Origin: Mayfieldus sp963841445 | Lineage (GTDB): Bacteria > Actinomycetota > Thermoleophilia > Solirubrobacterales > 70-9 | NCBI GenBank assembly: GCA_963841445.1 | Contig: CAWJCP010000001.1 | Span: 248,001-312,000, forward strand | Reading direction: 5' to 3' | Length of the DNA stretch: 64,000 nucleotides | In this document: piece after piece, positions 7,443 to 15,192 of the stretch | Layout: each line of letters begins with the position of its first letter | How positions within the stretch are numbered: the stretch's first letter is position 1 | Notes under the pieces: generated by a model | What the model saw: only the letters and a program-made list of their open reading frames with translations | Databases searched by the model: none | What the model was told of the DNA's origin: nothing | Program-made: the position numbers and the translations under genes

Positions 7443-8429
7443 ATGACCCAGGATGACGTGCTGTTCGGCTATCGGCTGCGCCTCTTCTCGCTGGCCGCGG
7501 AGATCGGGGTCCGGCCCGCCTGCCGGGCGATGGGGGTGCACCACTCGACCTATTACCGCTGGAAGCCCCAGGTCGAGGCCTCTGGCCTTGAGATGCTCCG
7601 CCCCAGAGAGCGCCGGCGCCCCCGGATGCCCAACCAGATCCCGGCGATGGTCGAGGAGCGGATCCTCGCCTTCTCTCTCGGGCACGCCGGGCTCGGGCCG
7701 AAGCGGATCTCGGCCCGGCTGCGGCGCCCCGAGTGGGGCGGCCTGGAGGTCTCCCCGAACGGCGTCTGGAAGGTGCTGCGCCGCCACGGGCTCTCCACAC
7801 GCAGGGCGCGGCTGGCCCTGATCGCCGGCCACCGGGCACCCTATGAGCCGCCTCGAGAGCCCGAGCCAGAGCCCAGGATCGACTCCGAGCGCCCGGGCCA
7901 GCTGGTCGGCTTTGACTGCTTCTTCGTCGGCCGGCTGCACGGGACCAAGGGCGCGGTCTGGCAGCTCACCGCCTGCGACACCTTCTCCTCCTACGGCTGG
8001 GCGGAGCTGGTGGTCTGCCCCGCCGACAACCCAACCCAGCCCCAGACCTCGGCCTTCGCCCGCCGCGTCGCCCGCGAGCTGCAGGCCGCCGGCTGGTGCC
8101 TTGAGCGGGTGCTCACCGACAACGGCAACGAGTTCAGCGCCGGGCGCTTTGGCAAGGCGATCGGTGAGTTGGGAGCCACCCAGACCAAGATCCGCGCCGG
8201 GCGCCCGCAGACCAACGGCCACGTCGAGCGCCTTCACCGCACGATCCTTGAGGAGTGCTGGCGCCCGGCCTTCGCCCGCTACCTGCAGGTTCGCTTCACC
8301 GGCCTTCGCCAGGAGCTCGAGATCTACCTCGACGAATACAACAAGCGCCGCGAGCACCAGGGCAGAAACACCCGAGGTCGGCCTCCCGCCGACCTCGTCT
8401 ACGGTGCTCGCAAGATGGAGCCGAGATGA
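7443..8429 (+). CDS. IS481-family-like DDE transposase
   Basis: Integrase-type transposase of 328 residues. The N-terminal part is helix-turn-helix-like (LFSLAAEIGVRPACRAMGVH, then STYYRWK) followed by a second DNA-binding region (HAGLGPKRISARL, VSPNGVWKVLRRHGLSTRR). The rve catalytic core has Asp158 in VGFDCFF, Asp226 in LTDNGNEF and Glu262 in GHVERLHRT, giving the D-x35-E spacing of the IS3/IS481 group. RAGRPQTNGHVERLHRTILE is typical of IS481. The ATG at 7443 is chosen because AAGGGA lies 6 nt upstream; a GTG at 7407 would add 12 residues. All catalytic residues are intact and there is no frameshift. Confidence 0.9.
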   Translation: MTQDDVLFGYRLRLFSLAAEIGVRPACRAMGVHHSTYYRWKPQVEASGLEMLRPRERRRPRMPNQIPAMVEERILAFSLGHAGLGPKRISARLRRPEWGGLEVSPNGVWKVLRRHGLSTRRARLALIAGHRAPYEPPREPEPEPRIDSERPGQLVGFDCFFVGRLHGTKGAVWQLTACDTFSSYGWAELVVCPADNPTQPQTSAFARRVARELQAAGWCLERVLTDNGNEFSAGRFGKAIGELGATQTKIRAGRPQTNGHVERLHRTILEECWRPAFARYLQVRFTGLRQELEIYLDEYNKRREHQGRNTRGRPPADLVYGARKMEPR

Positions 8430-8448
8430 GTCGCGACCGTCGCGATAT

Positions 8449-8463
8449 CTCGGAGTCTGTTCA
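8449..8463 (-). repeat. right terminal inverted repeat of the IS
   Basis: CTCGGAGTCTGTTCA, partner of 7296-7310. Confidence 0.85.
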
Positions 8464-8471
8464 TCCTAGGC
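8464..8471. repeat. right target-site duplication of the IS
   Basis: TCCTAGGC, identical to 7288-7295. It contains the stop (CTA, 8466-8468) of the minus-strand zinc-ribbon gene. Confidence 0.9.
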
Positions 8472-8645
8472 GCCGGGCTCCTCAGCCTCGTCGGGAGCCG
8501 CCTCGGCCTCGGTCGCGCAGGTCGTGCAGAGCACAACCGTCACACCCTCCTCCAGCGCCGTCGCCTTCTCCTCGCTGGTCAGCGTGGTGCCACAGCTCTC
8601 GCAGCGGTCCGGAAGCTGCTCGATGGTTCTCTCCTCAAGAGCCAT
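8466..8645 (-). CDS. small zinc-ribbon protein (59 aa)
   Basis: Translates to MALEERTIEQLPDRCESCGT and continues to ...VVLCTTCATEAEAA with an acidic tail ending EEPGA. Two CxxC pairs (CESC near residue 15, CTTC near residue 40) about 22 residues apart form a rubredoxin-like or FmdB-like zinc knuckle. Function is unknown; such proteins are often regulatory or ribosome-associated. The open frame is short, but the high GC3, the two CxxC pairs and the exact placement of its stop in the IS target duplication support a real gene. Before insertion it ended on the same CTAG as the oxidoreductase gene. Confidence 0.7.
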   Translation of the reverse strand: MALEERTIEQLPDRCESCGTTLTSEEKATALEEGVTVVLCTTCATEAEAAPDEAEEPGA

Positions 8646-8658
8646 GGCTCGAGTCTAT

Positions 8659-8673
8659 GACCCGATCTGGGTC
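8659..8673. promoter_or_regulatory. dyad upstream of the zinc-ribbon gene
   Basis: GACCC-GATCT-GGGTC, a perfect 5-bp inverted repeat 14 nt upstream of the ATG. It may be an operator; evidence is only the symmetry. Confidence 0.25.
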
Positions 8674-8684
8674 GAATACGGGAC

Positions 8685-8706
8685 TTGGTACTCCCTCGGG
8701 TACCAA
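8685..8706. terminator. hairpin between the UDG-like gene and the zinc-ribbon gene
   Basis: TTGGTAC, an 8-nt loop, then GTACCAA. It lies 30 nt past the stop of the minus-strand UDG-like gene and could stabilise or end that transcript, although no T-run is present. Confidence 0.35.
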
Positions 8707-8735
8707 ACACCGCACTCGGCTGGGGGAAACCGGAG

Positions 8736-9341
8736 CTAGTAGGGCGGCAGCTCGTCGAACCAGGCGCCGAGCATCTTGAAGGCGCGCCAGAAGCGCTGCT
8801 TGGCGCCTTCCTCGTCCAGCGAGTCATCGATGTCGGGAACATAGAGCGCGTCGACGGTCGGGGTGAAGGCCTGGATCTCGCCCTCGCGCTGCTCGATCGG
8901 CCGCGAAAGCGGCAGCTCCAATCCGTTGACGACAGCAAGCGCCTGGGCTCCCATCACGACGATGATCCGCGGCTGCACGATCGCGATCTCCTCGACCAGC
9001 CTGCCGATGCATTCCTCTCCGGCGAGCTCAGGCTCCGAGGTCGGGCACTTCACGCAGAGGGTCCCGTAGACGACCAGAGGATCGATCCCGAGACGCTTGA
9101 AGCTCTTGACCAGCGCGTTGCCGGCCCGGCCGTAGAAGGCGACCCCCTCCTCGATCTCGGAGCTCGAGGCCGCGTACTTGACCATGAAGATGTCGGCCTG
9201 CGGATGCCCGGATCCGAGCACCGGCATCAGCTTCCCGCGCGGGCACTGGTCGCACTCCTGAAGCTCGCGGGTCAGCTGGTTGAGCTCGCGGATCGCGCGC
9301 TCCAGGTACTTCTCCTGTATCTCGTCATCGGTCGCCGGCAT
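8736..9341 (-). CDS. uracil-DNA glycosylase superfamily protein lacking canonical catalytic motifs
   Basis: 201-residue protein with the family 4/5 UDG layout. Two cysteine pairs suggest a retained 4Fe-4S cluster: ECDQC near the N terminus and LCVKCPTSEPELAGEEC in the middle. FYGRAGNALVKSF matches the family FxGRAGxLL motif, and IAIVQPRIIVVMGAQAL matches the core strand. However, the motif 1 position, normally GExPG, reads MVKYAASSSE, and the C-terminal HP(S/A) motif is replaced by YVPDIDDSL. Base-excision chemistry is therefore doubtful; the protein may bind DNA or have a changed specificity. The start at 9341 is chosen for the GAGG upstream; an in-frame extension to 9398 would overlap the next gene's stop. 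Confidence 0.72.
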   Translation of the reverse strand: MPATDDEIQEKYLERAIRELNQLTRELQECDQCPRGKLMPVLGSGHPQADIFMVKYAASSSEIEEGVAFYGRAGNALVKSFKRLGIDPLVVYGTLCVKCPTSEPELAGEECIGRLVEEIAIVQPRIIVVMGAQALAVVNGLELPLSRPIEQREGEIQAFTPTVDALYVPDIDDSLDEEGAKQRFWRAFKMLGAWFDELPPY

Positions 9342-9397
9342 CGACCTCGATTCCTTTGACGGTCGCTGCGCCGCTCCTTTACCCACCGGCGCCTGCA

Positions 9398-11371
9398 TCA
9401 GCTCTTGCTACGCGACCGCGACCGCCGGCGCGACCGGGCCCGCGCCGGCCGCCGCGGTTTCCCGCCTCGGGCCGGCTTCGGATCGGCGACCTTGCGCTTC
9501 GCCGCCTTCGGCCGCCCCGCCGTCTGCAGGAACTTGAGCGCCTGCACGTAGACGAGGTTCTTGTGCTTGCGGGTGATGTCGGCGTCGCGCATCGCCTCGA
9601 GGAACTCCTGCGGCCCCTCGAAATCGTGCAGCCGCAGGCGCACGCTGCCCAGCCCCTGCGCGACGTGGCTGTCGGAGCCAGCCCCGGGGACGATCCGGTA
9701 CTTGCTCGCGAAGCGCTCCGCTTCCTCGTTGAAGCCGGTCAGCGCGACACGCGGGTTGAAGACCTCGAGGATGTCGATCTGCTCGACGATCTCGAGCAGG
9801 TGCTCGTAATCGGGAACCGAGTGCAGGCGATCGAAGGGATGGGGCACGTAGACAAGCCCGCCCTGGCGGCGGATCTCGGCGATCGTCTCGGCCATCGTCA
9901 TCCCGCGCGGGATCCGCTCCTCGAGGAAGAGGCCGATCACCTCGCCCTGCTCGGCGGTCTTCACCTCCTCGGCGACGATCACCTGCAACCCGTCGATGTC
10001 CGCCGCCAGCTCGCGCGCCACAAGTGCCCCTGAGACCTCGTTGTGATCGGTGATTGCGATCGCTCCCAGGCCGCGGTCGCGCGCCGTCTCCAGCAGCACC
10101 TCGACCGGGGTCGCACAGTCGGGCGAGTGGTCTGTATGCATGTGCAGGTCGACGTCGATCAGCCGCCGCCGGGCAATCCGGCGCCGGGCCGCGGGATCCC
10201 CCTCCCCATCCTGCCGGCGGGCGATGATTCGAGCGTAGAGGTCCTCGAGGCGATCGGCGACCTCGCTCCAGCTGGGCACCGCCCCGCGGGCCCGCTCGCG
10301 CAGCTCCGCCAGCAGCCCGCGGTCGGCGCCGAGTCGCGCGATCTGCCCCGCCATCGTCTCGGCGTCGCCGGGGACGAACATCAGCCCGCGCTCGCCGTCG
10401 CCGAGAAGCTCCAAGTAGATCGGCAGCCGCGAGACGACCGGCACCGCCCCGCCGGCCAGTGCGGCGCGGATCAGCTGCGGCGCCGGCGCCGGCCCCCCGG
10501 AGGCCGCGCAGAGCACGTCGGCGTCGGCGATCAGCCTTTCCCTCGGACCGCTCGCGGGCCCGACGAGGTTGATCCGCTCGCGCAGCGCTTTCGCGATTCG
10601 CAGCGGGGTGTCGGCGGGGGACTGGGTGAGGACCGTCGCCTCCCAGTCGAGCTCGGCGGGAAGCCGTCGCAGGGCGCGCAGAAAGAGGCGCAGCGCGCCG
10701 CGCTCCTCCTCGGCGCAGAAGAGGATCCGCAGCGGGCCGTCGGCGCTCTCGCCAACCCGCGACACGGCGTCGGCGCCCGGCCTGATCAGCTCATAGCCGC
10801 CCGGAAAGTAGCGCTCCATCAGCTCCTCGGTCTGCAGGCAACTGACGCTGCGCGCGTCGAGGCGGCCGAAGAAGATCTCGACCAGCGGCCGGGCGACCTG
10901 GGTGGAGAGGGTGCGCTCCGAGGGCTCGTGGAAGGTGGCGGCGTTGAGGGTCTGGGAATGGCGCAGCGCGGTCGAGGAGAGGCTGGGCGCGAACGGCTCG
11001 TGCACGTGCAGCACGTCGATCGGCACCGTTCCGAGCAGGGTCTCGAGATCGCGGCTCGCATCGATCGCGATCGGGGCCGGCCGGGGGCGTGGACCGCGCG
11101 GCAAGGCGACCCGCCCCCCGACCTCGAGCAGCCTCGGCACTGAGCCGCGGAAGAGCTCACGCTGGCGGGCGGACTTGATGGCGGCCCGCGCTTCGCGGGC
11201 CGCGCGCCGGGTCGTCGCCGGTGCGGCGATCAGGACGCGATGGCCGCGCTCGCTGAGCTCCTCGGAGCTGCGGCGAACCAGCTCGTTTACCTCGTGGGTG
11301 GTCTTCCAGGCGTGAGGAGTGACCTGGACGATCGTGAGCGGCTCCACGCCGCCCAGCATATGGCCGGACAT
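9398..11371 (-). CDS. glycosyltransferase (GT4-like) fused to a PHP-domain phosphoesterase
   Basis: 657-residue two-domain protein. Residues 1 to about 385 look like a GT-B glycosyltransferase: TIVQVTPHAWKTTHEVNELV, IDVLHVHEPFAPS (acceptor-domain His), and a C-terminal RAALAGGAVPVVSRLPIYLE region with LGDGERGLMFVPGD, as in GT4 enzymes. Residues about 405-600 are a complete PHP metal-phosphoesterase: DVDLHMHTDHSPD near residue 410, AIAITDHNEVSG, YVPHPFDR and GAGSDSHVAQGLG near residue 566, which supply the His/Asp metal ligands. The last 45 residues are an Arg/Ser/Lys-rich tail. It is the last gene of a minus-strand run with Ino1, a CDP-alcohol transferase and a PAP2 protein, suggesting inositol-lipid glycosylation. 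The PHP part could act on a phosphorylated intermediate (inference). An alternative GTG start lies at 11347. Confidence 0.82.
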   Translation of the reverse strand: MSGHMLGGVEPLTIVQVTPHAWKTTHEVNELVRRSSEELSERGHRVLIAAPATTRRAAREARAAIKSARQRELFRGSVPRLLEVGGRVALPRGPRPRPAPIAIDASRDLETLLGTVPIDVLHVHEPFAPSLSSTALRHSQTLNAATFHEPSERTLSTQVARPLVEIFFGRLDARSVSCLQTEELMERYFPGGYELIRPGADAVSRVGESADGPLRILFCAEEERGALRLFLRALRRLPAELDWEATVLTQSPADTPLRIAKALRERINLVGPASGPRERLIADADVLCAASGGPAPAPQLIRAALAGGAVPVVSRLPIYLELLGDGERGLMFVPGDAETMAGQIARLGADRGLLAELRERARGAVPSWSEVADRLEDLYARIIARRQDGEGDPAARRRIARRRLIDVDLHMHTDHSPDCATPVEVLLETARDRGLGAIAITDHNEVSGALVARELAADIDGLQVIVAEEVKTAEQGEVIGLFLEERIPRGMTMAETIAEIRRQGGLVYVPHPFDRLHSVPDYEHLLEIVEQIDILEVFNPRVALTGFNEEAERFASKYRIVPGAGSDSHVAQGLGSVRLRLHDFEGPQEFLEAMRDADITRKHKNLVYVQALKFLQTAGRPKAAKRKVADPKPARGGKPRRPARARSRRRSRSRSKS

Positions 11372-11405
11372 CAGCTCCGCTTCGCGTCCGCGATGACCGG
11401 CGCCG

Positions 11406-12584
11406 CTACTTGGCTTCGGCCTTCTCGGCCTCGGCCGGCGCCGGCGCGTCGGCGGGGCTCGTGCCCTTCGCGTGCTCGGCGATGAACTGCTCTGTCAATT
11501 CGCGCGCCTGGTCGTCGGGCCGCTGGCTCTGCGGCGACTTCATCAGGTAGCTCGACGGACCGTCGAGCTGGCCCGCGATGCCGTTGTTGAGCGCCAGCTT
11601 GATGATCCGCACCGCGTCGATCACGACCCCAGCCGAGTTCGGCGAGTCCCAGACTTCGAGCTTCAGCTCCAAGTTCAGCGGCACGTCGCCGAACGAGCGG
11701 CCCTCGATGCGGATGTGGGCCCACTTGCGGTCGGTGAGCCAGGCGACGTAGTCGGAGGGGCCTACGTGCACGTCCTGCTCAGGAAGCTCGTGGCCCATGA
11801 TCGACGTGACGGCGTTGGTCTTCGACTCCTTCTTGGAGGCGAGCCGCTCGCGCTCGAGCATGTTGTAGAAGTCCATGTTGCCGCCGACGTTGAGCTGCGA
11901 CGTGCGCTCCATGCGAACCCCGCGGTCGTGGAAGAGGCGGGCCAGCTGGCGGTGCACGATCGTCGCCCCGACCTGCGACTTGATGTCGTCGCCGATGATC
12001 GGCAGGCCGGCCTCCTGAAAGCGCTTGTCCCAGTAGGGCTCGCGAGCGATGAAGACTGGCAGGCAGTTGACGAACCCGACGCCGGCCGCAAGCGCCTGCT
12101 CGACGTACCACTTGGTCGCCTGCTCGGAGCCGACCGGCAGATAGCAGACCAGCACGTCGGCCTTGGTGCGCTTCAGCTCACCGACGATGTCGGCGGTCTC
12201 GCCCGGCGCCTTGGTGATCTTCTCCTTCAGGTACTTGCCGAGGCCATCGTGGGTCATGCCGCGCTTGACCTCGACCCCGAGCGGGCCGACGTCGGCGAAC
12301 TTGTAGGTGTCGTTTTGACCTGACCAGATCGCCTCGGAGAGATCCTTGCCGACCTTCTCGGAGTCGATGTCGAAGGCGGCGACGAACTCGATGTCGCGCA
12401 CCTGGTAGCCGCCGAGGTCGACGTGCATCAGCCCCGGCACGTCCGCGCCGGGATCGGCGTCCTTGTAGTACTCGACACCCTGGATGAAGGAGTTGGCGCA
12501 GTTGCCGACCCCGACGATCGCAACGCGGACCTTCTCGTCCGCGCGACCCGCTCCGTTGCCGCTTGCTCCGTTGCTCTTGGTCAT
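11406..12584 (-). CDS. ino1: inositol-3-phosphate synthase (actinobacterial type)
   Basis: NAD-dependent cytosolic enzyme converting glucose 6-phosphate to inositol 1-/3-phosphate, the first step of inositol phospholipid synthesis. Of 392 residues, the N terminus has the Rossmann motif VRVAIVGVGNCANSF. Other family blocks are DVLVCYLPVGSEQATKWY, FVNCLPVFIAR, IIGDDIKSQVGATIVHRQLA, QLNVGGNMDFYNML and LNLELKLEVWDSPNSAGVV, all typical of the short archaeal/actinobacterial class. The C-terminal 35 residues are Ala/Pro/Glu-rich. A strong site, AGGAGGAAATTTCCCCCC, precedes the ATG. It lies 34 bp upstream of the GT-PHP fusion and follows the CDP-alcohol transferase by 57 bp, consistent with one transcript. 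Confidence 0.94.
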   Translation of the reverse strand: MTKSNGASGNGAGRADEKVRVAIVGVGNCANSFIQGVEYYKDADPGADVPGLMHVDLGGYQVRDIEFVAAFDIDSEKVGKDLSEAIWSGQNDTYKFADVGPLGVEVKRGMTHDGLGKYLKEKITKAPGETADIVGELKRTKADVLVCYLPVGSEQATKWYVEQALAAGVGFVNCLPVFIAREPYWDKRFQEAGLPIIGDDIKSQVGATIVHRQLARLFHDRGVRMERTSQLNVGGNMDFYNMLERERLASKKESKTNAVTSIMGHELPEQDVHVGPSDYVAWLTDRKWAHIRIEGRSFGDVPLNLELKLEVWDSPNSAGVVIDAVRIIKLALNNGIAGQLDGPSSYLMKSPQSQRPDDQARELTEQFIAEHAKGTSPADAPAPAEAEKAEAK

Positions 12585-12641
12585 GGGGGGAAATTTCCTC
12601 CTCGGGAAGGCTCGGAGTCCAAAATCACACCCGAGTCACGG

Positions 12642-13337
12642 TCACGTTACATCTCCGTCGCCGCTGGGCCGCTCCGCGGGGCTCCTCGACTCCTCGATGG
12701 CGAGCTCGCGCTTCACGTGCCAGACGCGCTGGATCACGGTGAAGGTCGAGAGCGCGGCAAGCACGTAAATGGAGGCGGCGAGAAGCTGGAAGTCGCCGAG
12801 CGAGGCGCCGCGCGCGAAGACGAGGCCGATCGAGAGCACGACGACGCGGACCGGACGCGTCGCCAGCCCGACCTTGCACTCGACCCCAAGAGCCTCCGCG
12901 CGAGCCCGCGTATAGGAGACCATCAGCGAGCTGAGGGTGGCGACGACGCACATCGCCGCGGCGAAGTCGTCTCCGCGAACGGCGAAGTAGCCGGCGACGG
13001 CGGCCAGCACGATCCCCTCCTCGACCCGGTCGAGGGTCGAATCGAGAAAGGCCCCGAAGAGGGTGCCCTTGCCGGACATCCTCGAGTAGCGGCCGTCAAG
13101 GGTGTCCATCACCGAGCCGACGATGAACGCAACCCCGGCCAGGAAGAAAAGTCGTTGGGTCACCAGCGCCGCGGCCGCGAGATTGAGGGCGAAGCCGGCG
13201 ACCGAGATCGCGTTCGGGGTCAGCCGCGACTCGATCAGCCGATCGCGGGCGATGGCGCGAAGCTCCTGGGTGCTGCGAATCCCCCGCCCGTTGCGGGCTC
13301 CGCGCGGCGCCCTCGGCGGCGCCGGAGCCTCAGGCAT
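12642..13337 (-). CDS. CDP-alcohol phosphatidyltransferase, probable phosphatidylinositol-phosphate synthase
   Basis: Integral membrane enzyme moving a phosphatidyl group from CDP-diacylglycerol to an alcohol acceptor. The diagnostic motif is present as DTLDGRYSRMSGKGTLFGAF followed by LDSTLDR, matching D-x2-D-G-x2-A-R-x8-G-x3-D-x3-D with Ser replacing Ala. Several hydrophobic helices follow (AISVAGFALNLAAAALV, FFLAGVAFIVGSVM, VVVLSIGLVFA, LLAASIYVLAALSTF). Being next to ino1 points to inositol phosphate as the acceptor, as in mycobacterial PIP synthase; this is inference from context. The N-terminal 25 residues are Pro/Arg-rich and cytosolic. The gene lies 68 bp after the PAP2 gene. Confidence 0.83.
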   Translation of the reverse strand: MPEAPAPPRAPRGARNGRGIRSTQELRAIARDRLIESRLTPNAISVAGFALNLAAAALVTQRLFFLAGVAFIVGSVMDTLDGRYSRMSGKGTLFGAFLDSTLDRVEEGIVLAAVAGYFAVRGDDFAAAMCVVATLSSLMVSYTRARAEALGVECKVGLATRPVRVVVLSIGLVFARGASLGDFQLLAASIYVLAALSTFTVIQRVWHVKRELAIEESRSPAERPSGDGDVT

Positions 13338-13405
13338 CTGCCACCGCCGTCAACGGGCCTCGCAGTGGGGCGATCGCGCCCTCGACGCCATCATCGACTC
13401 GCAGC

Positions 13406-14182
13406 CTATGCCCGCGCTTCGCCCGGTTCGGGAGCGAACGACCAGACCTCCGGTCGCGCGCGGGCCAGCAACCGCTGGGCGACCAGCGCCGAGACGGCGG
13501 CGACAAGCGCGCCGATCGCACCGTCGAGCCAGTAGTGATTCCCGGTCACCACCACGACCCAGAAGATCAGCAGCGGGTAGAGCGCCCAGAACGCCTTGAA
13601 CACGACGTGGCGCGAGAGCAGGAAGCCCGGCACCGAGATCATCAGCGCGAAGGCGCAATGCATGCTTGGAACCGCCGCATAGGGATTGACGAAGGCGCTG
13701 ACCAGAGCCGAGTCGTGGTTGACGTGGGCGACGGCGGAGATCGTGTCGATGAAGCCGAGCTCGGGATAGAGCCGCGGCGGCGCCGTGGGGTAAAGGACGT
13801 AGCCGACCAACGCCAGGCCCATCGCGACCATGAACATGTTGCGGACGAAATAGAAGTTCTCGTTGCGGCGCAGGTAGAGCCAGGCCAGGAACGTGGTCGT
13901 CAGCACGAAGTGGCTGTTGAGGTACATGAAGTTCGCGAAGTCGATCAGCCACCGTTGCCCGATCAGCGCCGACTGCAGGCCCGGCTCGAAGAAGGTGTGG
14001 GTCGAACGCTCGAAATCGATTATGTGGTGGCCGTTGGCGAACGCCAACGACTTCTGCCCGTCGACGATCCCGCGCACGGTCTGATAGCCGAAGTAGGCGC
14101 CAACGAAGAGCAGGATCTGACGCAGAAGGTCGAGATAGCCGTTGGGCAGCAACTGCCCCAGGTAGGAGACTGGACGGCGCAC
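13406..14182 (-). CDS. PAP2/Aur1-like membrane protein (phosphatase or inositolphosphotransferase family)
   Basis: Polytopic membrane protein of 258 residues with the PAP2-type catalytic motifs of the inositol-phosphorylceramide-synthase-like branch: YVLYPTAPPRLYPELGF, then AAVPSMHCAFALMI (P-S-M-H) and VVTGNHYWLDGAIGALVA (GNHYxxD). At least five hydrophobic helices are visible. In yeast Aur1 this fold transfers phosphoinositol; in bacteria related proteins act as lipid phosphatases. Next to Ino1 and a CDP-alcohol transferase, a role in dephosphorylating or remodelling phosphatidylinositol phosphate is plausible but unproven. The GTG start has a TACAAT box 8 nt upstream, suggesting a leaderless transcript that heads this four-gene block. 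Confidence 0.8.
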   Translation of the reverse strand: MRRPVSYLGQLLPNGYLDLLRQILLFVGAYFGYQTVRGIVDGQKSLAFANGHHIIDFERSTHTFFEPGLQSALIGQRWLIDFANFMYLNSHFVLTTTFLAWLYLRRNENFYFVRNMFMVAMGLALVGYVLYPTAPPRLYPELGFIDTISAVAHVNHDSALVSAFVNPYAAVPSMHCAFALMISVPGFLLSRHVVFKAFWALYPLLIFWVVVVTGNHYWLDGAIGALVAAVSALVAQRLLARARPEVWSFAPEPGEARA

Positions 14183-14190
14183 GACCCCCG

Positions 14191-14196
14191 ATTGTA
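14191..14196 (-). promoter_or_regulatory. -10 box (TACAAT) for the PAP2-led operon
   Basis: TACAAT on the minus strand, 8 nt before the GTG at 14182, consistent with leaderless initiation. The -35 position (TCGATT, 17 nt upstream) is poor. Confidence 0.4.
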
Positions 14197-14247
14197 AAGC
14201 GGCCGGTAAACGTAATCGAGGTCGTCGGGGCGCGCCGCGAGCAGGCT

Positions 14248-14253
14248 TATGCT
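14248..14253 (+). promoter_or_regulatory. -10 box (TATGCT) for the sugar kinase
   Basis: TATGCT lies 7 nt before the GTG at 14261. This spacing fits a leaderless start and is why I prefer that start codon. Confidence 0.35.
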
Positions 14254-14260
14254 CGCTTTT

Positions 14261-15154
14261 GTGATCGTGTGCCTAGGAGAGGCGATCGTAGATCTGGTCT
14301 GCGAGCGCGAGCTGGCGGAGCCCGGCGAGGCCGATCAATTCGTTCCCCATCCGGGTGGCGCGCTGGCCAACGTCGCAGTCGCCGTGCGCCGCGCCGGCGG
14401 CGACGCGGCGCTCCTCGGTGGGGTCGGCGAGGACGCCTGGGGAAGCTGGCTGCGCGAGAAGCTCTGGCAGGAGCGGGTCGACGTGCGCTGGCTCGCCGAA
14501 GTCGAGGGCCTGATGACGCCAGTCGCCTTCGTGACCTTCGACTGGGATCGCGAGCCCTCCTTCGCGGTCTACGGCGAGGGGATATCGGAGGCGATGCGGG
14601 GGGCCTCGCCGCACCTCGACGACGCGCTCGAGGTCGCTGATGCGATCGTCTTCGGATCCAACACCCTCGTCGCCGAGCCGGAGCGCGAGCTCACCCTGCG
14701 GGCAAGGCGGGAGGCTCGAAATCGAGGCGCGCGGGTGCTCTTCGATCCCAACCTGCGCCCGAATCGCTGGCGCGACATGGGGCGCGCGGTACGGATGTGC
14801 CGCGAGGTGATCGACGGGGCCCTGGTCGTGCGGGCAAACGAGTGGGAGGCGCGCGAGATAACCGGCGAGGCGGACCCAGCGGCCGCGGCTGCCGCCCTCT
14901 CCGGGATGGGCGCGAGGCTCGGGGTCGTCACGGTCGGCCGCGAGGGCGCTGTGATGCGGGGCGCGGCCAGCGCCGAGCTGGACTCGCCGCGGGTCGAGGT
15001 CGTCTCGCCGCTCGGCGCCGGCGATGCGTTCATGGGCGCTCTGGCGGCCGGGCTTGCAAGAGTCGACTGGGACCCGGGTCGCGGCGCCGAAGCCCTGCCC
15101 GGCGCGGTCGAGGCCGGCGCACGCGCCTGCACCGGCTGGGGAGCACAGGTCTGA
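14261..15154 (+). CDS. PfkB-family carbohydrate kinase (fructokinase-like)
   Basis: Cytosolic ribokinase/PfkB-fold sugar kinase of about 297 residues. The N-terminal VCLGEAIVDLV and HPGGALANVAVAVRRAGGDA are the PfkB signature-1 region with the substrate-binding Gly-Gly. The C-terminal SPLGAGDAFMGALAAGL is signature 2 with the catalytic Asp in GAGD. VLFDPNLRPNRW and VVRANEWEAREITG are typical of fructokinases. The substrate is not certain. GTG 14261 is chosen; an ATG at 14249 would add four residues. The endonuclease III gene begins shortly after on the same strand. Confidence 0.85.
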   Translation: MIVCLGEAIVDLVCERELAEPGEADQFVPHPGGALANVAVAVRRAGGDAALLGGVGEDAWGSWLREKLWQERVDVRWLAEVEGLMTPVAFVTFDWDREPSFAVYGEGISEAMRGASPHLDDALEVADAIVFGSNTLVAEPERELTLRARREARNRGARVLFDPNLRPNRWRDMGRAVRMCREVIDGALVVRANEWEAREITGEADPAAAAAALSGMGARLGVVTVGREGAVMRGAASAELDSPRVEVVSPLGAGDAFMGALAAGLARVDWDPGRGAEALPGAVEAGARACTGWGAQV

Positions 15155-15192
15155 GCCTGGCCGGGGAGTGGAAGCGGCCGCCGAGGCGGCGC

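Larger units (their letters stand above)
7296..8463 (+). mobile_element. complete IS481-family-like insertion sequence (1168 bp)
   Basis: The ends are defined directly by sequence. The left end reads TGAACTAACTCCGAG and the right end, reverse-complemented, reads TGAACAGACTCCGAG, a 13/15 match. Both are flanked by the exact 8-bp direct repeat TCCTAGGC. The element carries one transposase gene and a strong hairpin near its left end. A single-ORF DDE transposase with short terminal repeats fits IS481; the family name comes from transposase motifs, not a database search. The perfect duplication and intact reading frame suggest recent insertion and possible activity. It sits exactly at the overlapping stop codons of two convergent genes and disrupts neither. 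Confidence 0.9.

Noticed and set aside
8685..8706. Hairpin as a second IS or MITE end
   Set aside because: No target duplication or repeat partner; it is just a short intergenic stem-loop.
8255..8779. Open frame spanning the right IS end into the zinc-ribbon region
   Set aside because: It crosses the IS boundary and the terminal repeat with Arg/Pro-rich noise; antisense to real genes.
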